From positions 1 to 5,795 of the forward strand of contig JAFGWD010000320.1 of NCBI GenBank assembly GCA_016937315.1: DNA of 5,795 nucleotides, written 5' to 3'. The notes under the pieces were generated by a model. That model had not been told where the DNA came from and did no database searches. It saw nothing but the letters and a program-made list of their open reading frames with translations. The translations under genes were made by a program, and so were the position numbers. Below are positions 1 through 5,707 of the stretch, in pieces. The stretch is from Rhodospirillaceae bacterium. GTDB lineage: Bacteria; Pseudomonadota; Alphaproteobacteria; Rhodospirillales; Rhodospirillaceae. Each line of letters begins with the position of its first letter. The stretch's first letter is position 1.

Positions 1-452
1 CCAAGACCCCTGTTCCGCCCAAACAAATCGCGGACCAAGTCAAGGTCAGCATCACCAAAGGCGTTGATGAGGGCTTGGATAAGATCAATATCCGCCTGCG
101 CCCCAACGAACTGGGCCGTATCGAAGTCAAGCTGAACGTTGCTAACGACGGCACGGTGCGTGCCATGATCACCGCTGACCGCCCAGAAACACTCGATGTT
201 CTGCGCCGTGATGCGGCCGGCATGGAAAAAGCCTTGCAGGATGCTGGGCTAAAAACCGGGCAAGACTCGCTCAGCTTTAGCCTACGTGACCAAAGCGGAC
301 AAAATGGCCAGGGAAGCGCCAATAACGAAAACCGCAACCGCACGCCATACGGACAGATTCTATCTGCTGACAGCGATATGGACGCATCCGAAACGTCTCT
401 TTCCGCGTATGCCGGATCGGCTCGGGCCGACGGCGTCGATATTCGCGTCTAG
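1..452 (+). CDS. fliK: Flagellar hook-length control protein FliK, C-terminal part (5' end outside window)
   Basis: The reading frame is open from the left edge (first full codon at 3) to TAG at 450-452, giving about 149 visible residues; the start lies upstream of the window. The sequence matches the conserved FliK C-terminal domain (Flg_hook type): an amphipathic run around QVKVSITKGVDEG, then the hallmark INIRLRPNELGRIEVKL, then a segment on the pattern 'TADRPETLDVLRRD...LQDAGL'. FliK is exported during hook assembly, acts as the length ruler, and through this domain contacts the export gate FlhB to switch from hook to filament export. The last 50 or so residues (Gln/Asn/Ser-rich, from about position 290) are a low-complexity tail, as is common in FliK. 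flgD starts 18 bp downstream, so the two are surely co-transcribed. Family assignment is by motif recognition; FliK N-termini vary greatly and nothing can be said about the missing part. Confidence 0.9.
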   Translation, partial: KTPVPPKQIADQVKVSITKGVDEGLDKINIRLRPNELGRIEVKLNVANDGTVRAMITADRPETLDVLRRDAAGMEKALQDAGLKTGQDSLSFSLRDQSGQNGQGSANNENRNRTPYGQILSADSDMDASETSLSAYAGSARADGVDIRV

Positions 453-470
453 GCAAGGAGAAACCGCGCC

Positions 471-1211
471 ATGACAGACGTCACAACACTCGCCGCACTA
501 AATGCCGATTATTCAAAATCGAGCACGTCAAAAACCACGTTGGCCAAGGACCTGGATAGTTTCCTGACGCTCTTAACCGCGCAGATGAAGAATCAGGACC
601 CACTATCCCCAATGGACAGCACCGAATTCACCAATCAATTGGTGCAGTTTGCAGGCGTCGAACAAGCGATCAATACCAACACCAACCTGGAATCCCTGAT
701 TGGCCTCAGCCAAACCAGCATCGGGGCCACCGCCGTCAGCTATCTGGGTAAAGAAGTCCAAGCGGAATCGGCCACCCTGCCGTTGCAAGACGGCGCGGCG
801 AAATACACCTACACGCTGCCAAAAGACGCCAGCGACAGCTTGATCGTCATCAAGGACAGCTCCGGTGCCGTGGTTCGTGCCATCAAAGGCGAAAAAACAG
901 CTGGCACCTACCACATGACCTGGGATGGTAAAAACGGCTTAGGTGAACAGCTCGATGATGGTGCCTACACCTTGGAAATCCAGGCCACCGACACATCTGG
1001 CGAAACCATGGACAACATCTACACAACGGTGTTTGGCAAGGCCACGGCAATCGCCAACGACGGCGATGACGTCTTAATCGCAGCCGGGCCCGTTCTGTTC
1101 GGGATGAGCTACATCGTTTCGGTGCGTGATCTCCCTGCCGCCACGGAAGCCGCCACAGAAACTCCGACGGACACCACGACGGACACTACAACAACCGAGA
1201 CCAACGGCTAA
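471..1211 (+). CDS. flgD: Flagellar hook assembly (hook-capping) protein FlgD
   Basis: This 246-residue protein starts at ATG 471, 10 nt after a strong AAGGAG (455-460). FlgD is the temporary scaffold that caps the growing hook outside the cell and lets FlgE subunits add beneath it; it is later replaced by hook-filament junction proteins. The N-terminal FlgD signature is plain: residues 30-80 with QMKNQDPLSPMDSTEF (38-53), NQLVQFAGVEQ and a Asn/Thr-rich linker. Residues about 85-190 fit the Tudor-like and Ig-like (FLG_D_ig) beta domains, including YHMTWDGKNGLGEQLDDGAY (147-166), a typical FlgD_ig turn. About 195-220 returns to the outer beta domain. The last 25 residues (222-246) are almost only Ala, Thr, Glu, Pro and Asp, a disordered tail beyond the conserved fold. 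There is no classical signal peptide, as expected for a substrate of the flagellar type III exporter. flgE follows 68 bp downstream in the same operon. Confidence 0.95.
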   Translation: MTDVTTLAALNADYSKSSTSKTTLAKDLDSFLTLLTAQMKNQDPLSPMDSTEFTNQLVQFAGVEQAINTNTNLESLIGLSQTSIGATAVSYLGKEVQAESATLPLQDGAAKYTYTLPKDASDSLIVIKDSSGAVVRAIKGEKTAGTYHMTWDGKNGLGEQLDDGAYTLEIQATDTSGETMDNIYTTVFGKATAIANDGDDVLIAAGPVLFGMSYIVSVRDLPAATEAATETPTDTTTDTTTTETNG

Positions 1212-1235
1212 CGCCGCACCCATCGCCCGGCATCA

Positions 1236-1248
1236 TGGGGTAGCCCCA
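1236..1248 (+). other. Small hairpin in the flgD-flgE gap
   Basis: TGGGG-TAG-CCCCA is a perfect 5-bp stem with a 3-nt loop in the 68-bp gap between flgD and flgE, lying upstream of the flgE ribosome binding site. It has no T-run after it, so it is not a terminator. It might affect mRNA processing or stability between the two messages, which are needed in very different amounts, but this is a guess from position alone. Confidence 0.25.
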
Positions 1249-1279
1249 ACCGGAGCAAGGACGTTAAGGAGACGACATC

Positions 1280-3493
1280 ATGAGCCTCTACGGTGCACTT
1301 TTCTCAGGCGTTTCCGGCCTCTCCGCGCAGTCGAGCGCGATGGGCGCGATCGCCGACAACATCACCAATATCAACACCATTGGTTACAAGGGCACCTCGG
1401 TCAACTTCCAGACCCTGGTAACCAAACAAACCTCTCTGACCACGTATTCTGCAGGCGGCGCACAACCAAAACCCCGCGCCAACATTGATATTCAAGGCCT
1501 GCTCTCGGCAACCAGTTCGTCTACCGATTTGGGCATCTCTGGTTCTGGCTTCTTTATCATCAACGAAGCCGCCAATCCCGGATCTGGCAACGTCTGGGGC
1601 TACACCCGCGCCGGTTCCTTCAAGCTGGACGATCAAGGATATTTAACCAACGTCGGCGGCAATTATCTGCAAGCCTGGCCGTTGGCGACCTATGACGGCA
1701 GCGCCTCAGCTTCATTGGTGAAGGTGGGGGACAACGTCTACATGAAGGCTTACCAGGATCAGAATGGGATCACCACCTACGTCAATGACAACGTCATCGA
1801 CAGCACCAACCTGAAGCCGGTCAACCTCAACCGCATCGGTGGTACCGCCACCGCAACCCAGAACATTCGCATTGGTGCCAACCTGCCATCGTCCGATCCA
1901 ATCTTTGATGCCAGCAGCGCCAGTGCCGGGGGACGGCACAGCTTGTCTACCCTGGTCTATGACAGCTTAGGCAACGACCACAACCTGAACCTCCAATTCA
2001 CCAAGCAGTCTTCCAACTCTTGGGGATTGGATGTGGAAATGCCTTCTGGTGCAGCGACACTGGTGGTCTATGACGAACGCGAAGTGTCCACCGATGCCGC
2101 AGCCGAAGACGTTTATGCGGCACGCGGACAGATCGAACTGTCCAAGATTCCCACCTCTGGCGAATACCTGACCATTGATGACGGCCTCGGCGCACAGACT
2201 TTCGAATTCACCAACGGCGGTCCTGTCACGGTCCCCGGTGCAATTGCGGTGAACATTACCACGGCAACCAGTGTCTCCGAAGTCATCGCCACGCTGAAAA
2301 CGGCTATCGACGCCAATCTTCGTGACTCGGACCGCTTCGTCGCCAACGGCGCAAAGATGGATATCATCCAATCGGCGTCCGGGGACGGGGTCACGGTCAA
2401 TGCATCCAGCTGCCTCAGCTGCCTACAATCACAAGCCAACCCCAATGCCAACACCGGCATTCCCACTGGGACCTACACCATCCCGGCGATCGACGAAGCA
2501 TTAAAGAACGTTGCTCGCTTCGACTTCGACACCGTCCCCACGGTGGGCGACACCATTGACATCAATGGCACCACGTTCGAATTCACCAACACCGGCACCA
2601 CCGGTGCTGTTGTCGCGGGTAACGTTGTGGTGAATATCAGCGGCGCTGGCACCGACCCAGCATCCGCCGTCTCCTCCTTGAAGACGGCAATTGACGCCAA
2701 CTTGGCAGAGTCCGGACGTTTCGTCGCCAGTGGACGGACACTGAATATCCAGCAAACCAGTTCCGGTGCGGACATCACCTACGACGTCGGCACAGTCGCC
2801 ACAGCCACCTACTCGTCGGCAGGCTCCACGGACCACAATGCTACCGGCACCGTGGAAAACGCGTTCGACTTCAACGGCTCCACTGACGCCGAAAACGGCT
2901 ACATCGTTCCAGCAGTGCGCTTCAACGCCGACGGCACGCCGAAGTATTTCAACGTTAATAGCGTCGAAATCGACTGGGCGAATGGCGCCGAAAATATGGA
3001 AGAAACCGTCAAAAACGGCCAGAACGTCGATCTTCGGATCGATCTGTTCTTCGGCAATACTTCGACTGCCGACGGCCTGACCCACTTGGCCGGTGACTTC
3101 GCGCCAAACTACATCAACCAGGACGGTGCCAAATTCGGTAGCTATGCTGGTGTCTCCATCGGTGATGACGGCATCGTCACCGCCCTGTTCGACAACGGCG
3201 AAAGCCGCCCCATTGCACAAATTCCGGTGGCGACTTTCGTTAATCCCAATGGCATGGAATCGCGCACCGGGAACATGTGGATTGAGACCGACGTCTCTGG
3301 TCAGCCAACCGTGCGGACCGCTGGCTCTGGAGGGGCCGGGACCATCAACTCAGCGTCCCTTGAAGCATCCACAGTGGATTTGGGAACCGAGTTCACCAAC
3401 ATGATCACCACGCAACGTGCCTACTCTGCCGCCGCGAAAGTGATTACCTCGGCCGATGAAATGCTGGACGAACTGGTCCGCATCAAGCGGTAA
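1280..3493 (+). CDS. flgE: Flagellar hook protein FlgE, large form with duplicated internal domain
   Basis: This 737-residue protein starts at ATG 1280, 8 nt after AAGGAG (1266-1271). FlgE polymerises into the hook, the flexible joint between basal body and filament, after type III export. The N-terminal rod-family motif is clear (residues 1-45: SLYGALFSGVSGLSAQ, then NITNINTIGYKG), followed by the FlgE/F/G-type segment SGSGFFIINE (87-96) and GYTRAGSFKLDDQGYL. The C-terminus has the matching coiled-coil helix (residues 691-737: SLEASTVDLGTEFTNMI, then TQRAYSAAAKVITSADEML). These conserved ends build the hook core. The middle is the variable, surface-exposed part and is large: enteric FlgE is about 400 residues. 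Two similar blocks of about 90 residues (about 285-374 and 412-502) make up much of the extra length, and the linker between them holds the only two cysteines, C378 and C381. Two hairpins 20 bp or more downstream end the operon. Identification is very secure; the role of the duplicated block is unknown. Confidence 0.96.
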   Translation: MSLYGALFSGVSGLSAQSSAMGAIADNITNINTIGYKGTSVNFQTLVTKQTSLTTYSAGGAQPKPRANIDIQGLLSATSSSTDLGISGSGFFIINEAANPGSGNVWGYTRAGSFKLDDQGYLTNVGGNYLQAWPLATYDGSASASLVKVGDNVYMKAYQDQNGITTYVNDNVIDSTNLKPVNLNRIGGTATATQNIRIGANLPSSDPIFDASSASAGGRHSLSTLVYDSLGNDHNLNLQFTKQSSNSWGLDVEMPSGAATLVVYDEREVSTDAAAEDVYAARGQIELSKIPTSGEYLTIDDGLGAQTFEFTNGGPVTVPGAIAVNITTATSVSEVIATLKTAIDANLRDSDRFVANGAKMDIIQSASGDGVTVNASSCLSCLQSQANPNANTGIPTGTYTIPAIDEALKNVARFDFDTVPTVGDTIDINGTTFEFTNTGTTGAVVAGNVVVNISGAGTDPASAVSSLKTAIDANLAESGRFVASGRTLNIQQTSSGADITYDVGTVATATYSSAGSTDHNATGTVENAFDFNGSTDAENGYIVPAVRFNADGTPKYFNVNSVEIDWANGAENMEETVKNGQNVDLRIDLFFGNTSTADGLTHLAGDFAPNYINQDGAKFGSYAGVSIGDDGIVTALFDNGESRPIAQIPVATFVNPNGMESRTGNMWIETDVSGQPTVRTAGSGGAGTINSASLEASTVDLGTEFTNMITTQRAYSAAAKVITSADEMLDELVRIKR
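2132..2401 (+). repeat. FlgE internal domain repeat, copy A
   Basis: Encodes FlgE residues about 285-374. It shares with copy B the order PTxG, then TFEFTNxG, then VNI, then LKTAIDANL, then SxRFVAxG, then IxQxxSG. At DNA level TTCGAATTCACCAAC (2201-2215) is identical to the stretch at 2576-2590 in copy B, but most of the rest has diverged, so the duplication is not recent. The pattern of short beta strands around a central helix (LKTAIDANL) looks like a compact beta-alpha module, of the sort often found on surface appendages; that is inference. Confidence 0.75.
2513..2785 (+). repeat. FlgE internal domain repeat, copy B
   Basis: Encodes FlgE residues about 412-502, from ARFDFDTVPTVGDTIDING to SSGADITYD. 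The key shared blocks sit 125-128 residues after those of copy A; the small difference reflects an indel between the TFEFTN and LKTAIDANL blocks. The GDTIDINGTTFEF opening resembles the 'I-N-G-x-x-F' strand-turn seen in several hook, flagellin-like and phage tail proteins. A linker of about 37 residues containing the CxxC pair separates the two copies. Confidence 0.75.
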
Positions 3494-3513
3494 ACACCAT
3501 ACAGCAACACAAA

Positions 3514-3537
3514 ACGGCCCCGTTTTCGCGGGGCCGT
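3514..3537. terminator. First hairpin after flgE
   Basis: ACGGCCCCG, loop TTTTCG, CGGGGCCGT: a perfect 9-bp GC-rich stem starting 20 bp after the flgE stop codon. There is only a weak A/T tract on the + side (TAAG), but on the minus side it is followed by TTTTGTGTT. It could therefore also stop leftward transcription from the hip side. It works most likely together with the second hairpin. Confidence 0.75.
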
Positions 3538-3548
3538 AAGACTGCTGA

Positions 3549-3590
3549 CAAACCCCGTTGATTTTGGCGGGGTTTGTTGTTTTTGGTTTT
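3549..3590 (+). terminator. Rho-independent terminator of the fliK-flgD-flgE operon
   Basis: CAAACCCCG (3549-3557) and CGGGGTTTG (3568-3576) form a perfect 9-bp stem with a 10-nt loop, followed directly by TTGTTTTTGGTTTT. This is a textbook intrinsic terminator. With the hairpin just upstream it forms a tandem pair, which is in line with high expression of the hook gene and a need to shield downstream DNA. Confidence 0.88.
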
Positions 3591-3830
3591 GAGGATTGGG
3601 TGCTCTGAGCACAGCACACGTTTATGATCCACAAGGCCCGCCTTGCCGAAGATCGCAAAGAACAGCTCTATCAAGCATGGCACAGACATGAAGAGCGCCA
3701 ACGTGAGCGTGAGCGGAACGTGCCATGCGGGATTTGGGGTTATAGCCCTCTCGTTGAGACGGCTTGTTTTACAGGCGGATATTTATGCGGACATGGTTAC
3801 ATCGGCACTTTGGTTCGGCTGTTTACCTGA
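3591..3830. other. Gap between flagellar terminator and hipA; no convincing gene
   Basis: About 240 bp. An open frame on the + strand at 3624-3830 would give 68 residues, beginning MIHKARLAEDRKEQ with a strongly charged, Arg/Glu-rich first half. It has no Shine-Dalgarno sequence and its second half looks unlike a folded protein. A second overlapping frame (TTG 3643 to 3876) is no better. A 13-bp palindrome GTGCTC-T-GAGCAC lies at 3600-3612. The string TATGATCC occurs at both 3623-3630 and 3832-3839, each followed by GCCTTGC after a variable gap; this might be chance. The stretch may be the decayed remains of whatever followed flgE before hipBA arrived. Confidence 0.4.
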
Positions 3831-5120
3831 TTATGATCCGCCTTGCTTAGGGCGTAAACTCATAAATCCCGGATAAACGAAAGCGCCTTTGAGCAGGTCA
3901 CAGTCCCGTTCCGTTACCCCTGTGGAGCGCATCACAGTGTACCAGGACTTGCCAACGATCTCTTCCATCTCTGCGATTATGGATTCTGCTTCCTCTCGGT
4001 TCAGCAGGAACCGTTCACATTGGGACAGTAGATTCTCCATATTGGCAAAGCGCCCCTGATCCCCGCAGCTAAGGGCAAGGTCGCGCTGTTCCAAGCTTAC
4101 AGGTGCCGAGGGCGTAAGGTCATAGGCAGGAGAAAGTTTCCAAGCCCGGTCCTTGGCAATGATGGCATGGTTGCGAGGGTGATCGTCTGTATTCGAGATG
4201 AGGGCATTAAAGCACATACGGCGAAAGAGTTCGTTCGCCTGCTTCTTCGGCTCCGTGCATGTGCGGCGCAGTTCCTCTGCCAATAACACGTATGACCAGC
4301 GGTCACGGGAGCGGTGACTATCCTCTGCACGAAGCAGCGTGAGGCCACTGATCATCCGAGCTCTCAGATAACCAGTGTCCGTTTTTTCCCTATCAAACCG
4401 TTTGACGAGCAATACATCCCTGCCGCCGATTGTGATCACCCTGCTTGTCGATACCGTCAGCCCGCAATCGCGTGCCAGTAAAAGCATGCTGTGTTCAACC
4501 CGTGCCTGGTTCCATTTATCATCCGGGCGATTGAATTTTGCGATCCACAGCCCATCGTCATCCTCTACAATGGCTTTTGGCCTTGCGCCGCCCATGGACG
4601 TGCCGACGAGCAGGAGTTCCTCGATCTGGCCTGCCGCTGCATCAGGGCTTACGTCCTCTTCGCTCATGATTGCATCTGCGATGGCCAAGAGTTTTTCCAG
4701 GTCAAGTGTCTGATTAAAATCTCGACGAGGAGCAGGAGGTTGCTGTCCAATACCAAACCCAAGAGCACCCGCACGGTCGTCGGGGGAGTGGAGCAGATAG
4801 TCGAGTTCACCCAGTTGCGCCCGCCCTGCATGGCGCTCAATGATCCGACGCCCCCAATAGTCCGGCCCTGCATCCCGAAGAGCACCGAATACCCCACCCA
4901 TTGCTGTCGTTTCATAGATTCGAGGGGCGAGTTTCAACTCGGCTGGATCAAGTTCCACCGCATCAGGACGATCCCTGTAGCTGCGGCCATAGATGAACCG
5001 CCCGACGGAAACCCCGTGCCTGTCCGTTGTGAGAACAAAACGCCCAGCCGTTACGGGTTCTGTCTGCTCCGGCAGAGTAACGTAAACAAAACACTCGGAT
5101 TGGCCCATGTCAGAAGTCAT
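3831..5120 (-). CDS. hipA: HipA-family serine/threonine kinase toxin
   Basis: Preferred start is ATG 5120, 7 nt after AGGGG (5132-5128), giving 429 residues; a GTG at 5123 is one codon upstream and shares the same ribosome site. Numbering below counts from the GTG. The N-terminal HipA subdomain spans about 10-125 (GGVFGALRDAGPDYWGRRI at 76-94, RAGALGF at 117-123). The kinase domain has a glycine-rich loop GTSMGGARPK (174-183), a likely ATP-binding Lys in WIAKF (193-197), a catalytic loop NTDDHPRNH (311-319) with Asp313 and Asn318, and the metal-binding Asp335 in SPAYDLTP (331-338). All kinase residues appear intact, so the toxin is probably active. Characterised HipA proteins phosphorylate aminoacyl-tRNA synthetases (GltX in E. 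coli), halting translation and promoting persistence; the target here is unknown. The length is near that of E. coli HipA (440). The last residues, after AFVYPGF, are MSLRPKQGGS and are encoded by a repeat that recurs at 5708-5731, so the tail is probably foreign. Confidence 0.93.
   Translation of the reverse strand: MTSDMGQSECFVYVTLPEQTEPVTAGRFVLTTDRHGVSVGRFIYGRSYRDRPDAVELDPAELKLAPRIYETTAMGGVFGALRDAGPDYWGRRIIERHAGRAQLGELDYLLHSPDDRAGALGFGIGQQPPAPRRDFNQTLDLEKLLAIADAIMSEEDVSPDAAAGQIEELLLVGTSMGGARPKAIVEDDDGLWIAKFNRPDDKWNQARVEHSMLLLARDCGLTVSTSRVITIGGRDVLLVKRFDREKTDTGYLRARMISGLTLLRAEDSHRSRDRWSYVLLAEELRRTCTEPKKQANELFRRMCFNALISNTDDHPRNHAIIAKDRAWKLSPAYDLTPSAPVSLEQRDLALSCGDQGRFANMENLLSQCERFLLNREEAESIIAEMEEIVGKSWYTVMRSTGVTERDCDLLKGAFVYPGFMSLRPKQGGS
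3848..3871. repeat. Direct repeat left of hipBA, inside the hipA 3' end
   Basis: TAG-GG-CGTAAACTCATAAATCCCG matches 5708-5731 at 23 of 24 positions (G here, A there, at the second base after TAGG), in the same orientation. The copies start 1860 bp apart and bracket most of hipA, all of hipB and the control region. The similarity stops sharply on the right. On the left only a pyrimidine before TAG is shared. On the minus strand it encodes GFMSLRP at the hipA C-terminus. A TAG followed by a fixed sharp-ended sequence looks like a transposon end next to its short target duplication, but this is an interpretation. Confidence 0.8.
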
Positions 5121-5469
5121 CACTTAACCCCTTCGCTGTACCAGCACGCGTGCGCTCACGAGATTTAGCAAGTGTTTTGCCTTCTTCGTCATGATTTGGA
5201 TCGGCAACGACGGAGAGCTGGTCGATGAGACCAAGCGCCCACAGGATTGCTGCGTATATGGCGATGCCTGTTGAAGATTTCCCCTTCTCAGCGGCAGATA
5301 TCACATGCCGCCCGACGCCGACCTTCTCCGCAACCTGTTGAAGTGACAGATTGCGCCGCAACCGTGCGGTTCGCAGATTGGCACCAAGCGTCTTCAGAGA
5401 CCTTTCCACCTCATAGGGTGGCGCTGTCAGAAGTGGATTTCGGGCAACCATGGTCGCTTGAAGCTCCAT
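5110..5469 (-). CDS. hipB: HipB-like XRE-family antitoxin and autorepressor
   Basis: The frame from ATG 5469 gives 119 residues; a second ATG at 5451 would give 113. Neither has an ideal ribosome site: nothing sits before 5469, while GGAG (5467-5464) precedes 5451 by a long 12 nt. A Cro/CI-type helix-turn-helix covers about residues 27-83: LGANLRTARLRRN, then LSLQQVAEKVGVGRHVISAAEKG (the HTH proper, 41-63), then IYAAILWALGL. A charged 35-residue tail follows (EEGKTLAKSRERTRAG). HipB proteins bind HipA, hold it inactive, and repress their own operon by binding palindromic operators; three such palindromes lie just upstream. Its stop codon overlaps the hipA start by 11 bp, the usual sign of translational coupling between antitoxin and toxin. 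Length is somewhat more than the 88 residues of E. coli HipB. Confidence 0.9.
   Translation of the reverse strand: MELQATMVARNPLLTAPPYEVERSLKTLGANLRTARLRRNLSLQQVAEKVGVGRHVISAAEKGKSSTGIAIYAAILWALGLIDQLSVVADPNHDEEGKTLAKSRERTRAGTAKGLSDDF
5118..5132 (-). promoter_or_regulatory. hipA ribosome binding site within hipB
   Basis: AGGGG (5132-5128) lies 7 nt before ATG 5120 and 4 nt before GTG 5123, inside the last codons of hipB. It favours ATG 5120 as the hipA start and makes hipA translation likely to depend on ribosomes finishing hipB. Confidence 0.65.
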
Positions 5470-5482
5470 ATTTAATGGTTAG

Positions 5483-5498
5483 GGCATCTCAAGTTACC
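5483..5498. promoter_or_regulatory. Putative HipB operator O1
   Basis: GGCATCTCAAGTTACC matches operator O3 at 14 of 16 positions. It lies 14 nt upstream of the first hipB ATG and would overlap the start point of the candidate promoter, a good position for a repressor to block RNA polymerase. Confidence 0.65.
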
Positions 5499-5524
5499 AT
5501 ATAGGTGTTCTACCATAATTTCAA
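5498..5524 (-). promoter_or_regulatory. Candidate hipBA promoter
   Basis: On the minus strand TTGAAA (5524-5519) and TATATG (5503-5498) are separated by 15 bp, somewhat short of the usual 17. An alternative pairing is TTAAGA with TATGGT (5518-5513), 18 bp apart. Either would place the start just ahead of hipB and between or on the operator palindromes. The exact choice cannot be settled by eye. Confidence 0.4.
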
Positions 5525-5531
5525 TGGGAGT

Positions 5532-5547
5532 GGTCTCTTAAGGTGCC
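5532..5547. promoter_or_regulatory. Putative HipB operator O2
   Basis: GGTCTCTTAAGGTGCC; its reverse complement GGCACCTTAAGAGACC matches O3 at 14 of 16 positions. It sits 8 bp upstream of the candidate -35 hexamer. Its centre is 49 bp from that of O1 and 31 bp from that of O3; the latter is close to three helical turns, so O2 and O3 would lie on the same DNA face. Confidence 0.65.
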
Positions 5548-5562
5548 GTAATGTGGCTTTGT

Positions 5563-5578
5563 GGCATCTTAAGATACC
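5563..5578. promoter_or_regulatory. Putative HipB operator O3
   Basis: GGCATCTTAAGATACC is the most symmetrical of the three sites: 14 of 16 positions fit a perfect palindrome centred on TTAA. It probably shows the preferred recognition sequence of this HipB. E. coli HipB uses TATCC-N8-GGATA, so the half-site here differs, although GATACC recalls it. Confidence 0.68.
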
Positions 5579-5707
5579 AAATTCTTGATCTGGGGATCAT
5601 TTATCAAAGACTGGTGGATAAAATCTGACGGATGAGTCCGCCAGAAATGGCGCAATTACGCCAACGCGGTTAGTTCCGCCGGGTTCCTTCTGTTGGATTC
5701 TATCCAC
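5579..5707. other. Gap between hip control region and mobile-element end; no gene seen
   Basis: About 130 bp with stop codons in all frames. It holds a small inverted repeat TGGCG-CAATTA-CGCCA (5648-5663) and several GCCGG/CCGCC-type short motifs, but no ORF, promoter or RNA gene that can be supported. Confidence 0.4.

Noticed and set aside
603..914. Minus-strand ORF inside flgD
   Set aside because: It lies wholly opposite a secure flgD and has no recognisable family features or ribosome site.
2407..2424. 9-bp tandem repeat as a possible phase-variation tract
   Set aside because: The unit is a multiple of three with only two copies, so a change in number would not shift the frame; it is kept only as the origin of the CxxC pair.
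2501..3220. 239-residue minus-strand ORF inside flgE
   Set aside because: Long only because it mirrors the codon bias of flgE; Val/Asp/Gly-rich with no family features, fully opposite the conserved hook gene.
3483..3701. Minus-strand ORF with a hydrophobic start across the flgE terminator
   Set aside because: It runs straight through both terminator hairpins and has no ribosome site, so coding is unlikely.
4491..5168. 225-residue + strand ORF opposite hipA
   Set aside because: It is a shadow of hipA, whose kinase motifs are intact; the translation has no recognisable domain.
5504..5514. GGTGTTCTACC as a fourth operator
   Set aside because: Only the outer GGT/ACC match and the length is 11 instead of 16, too weak to claim.
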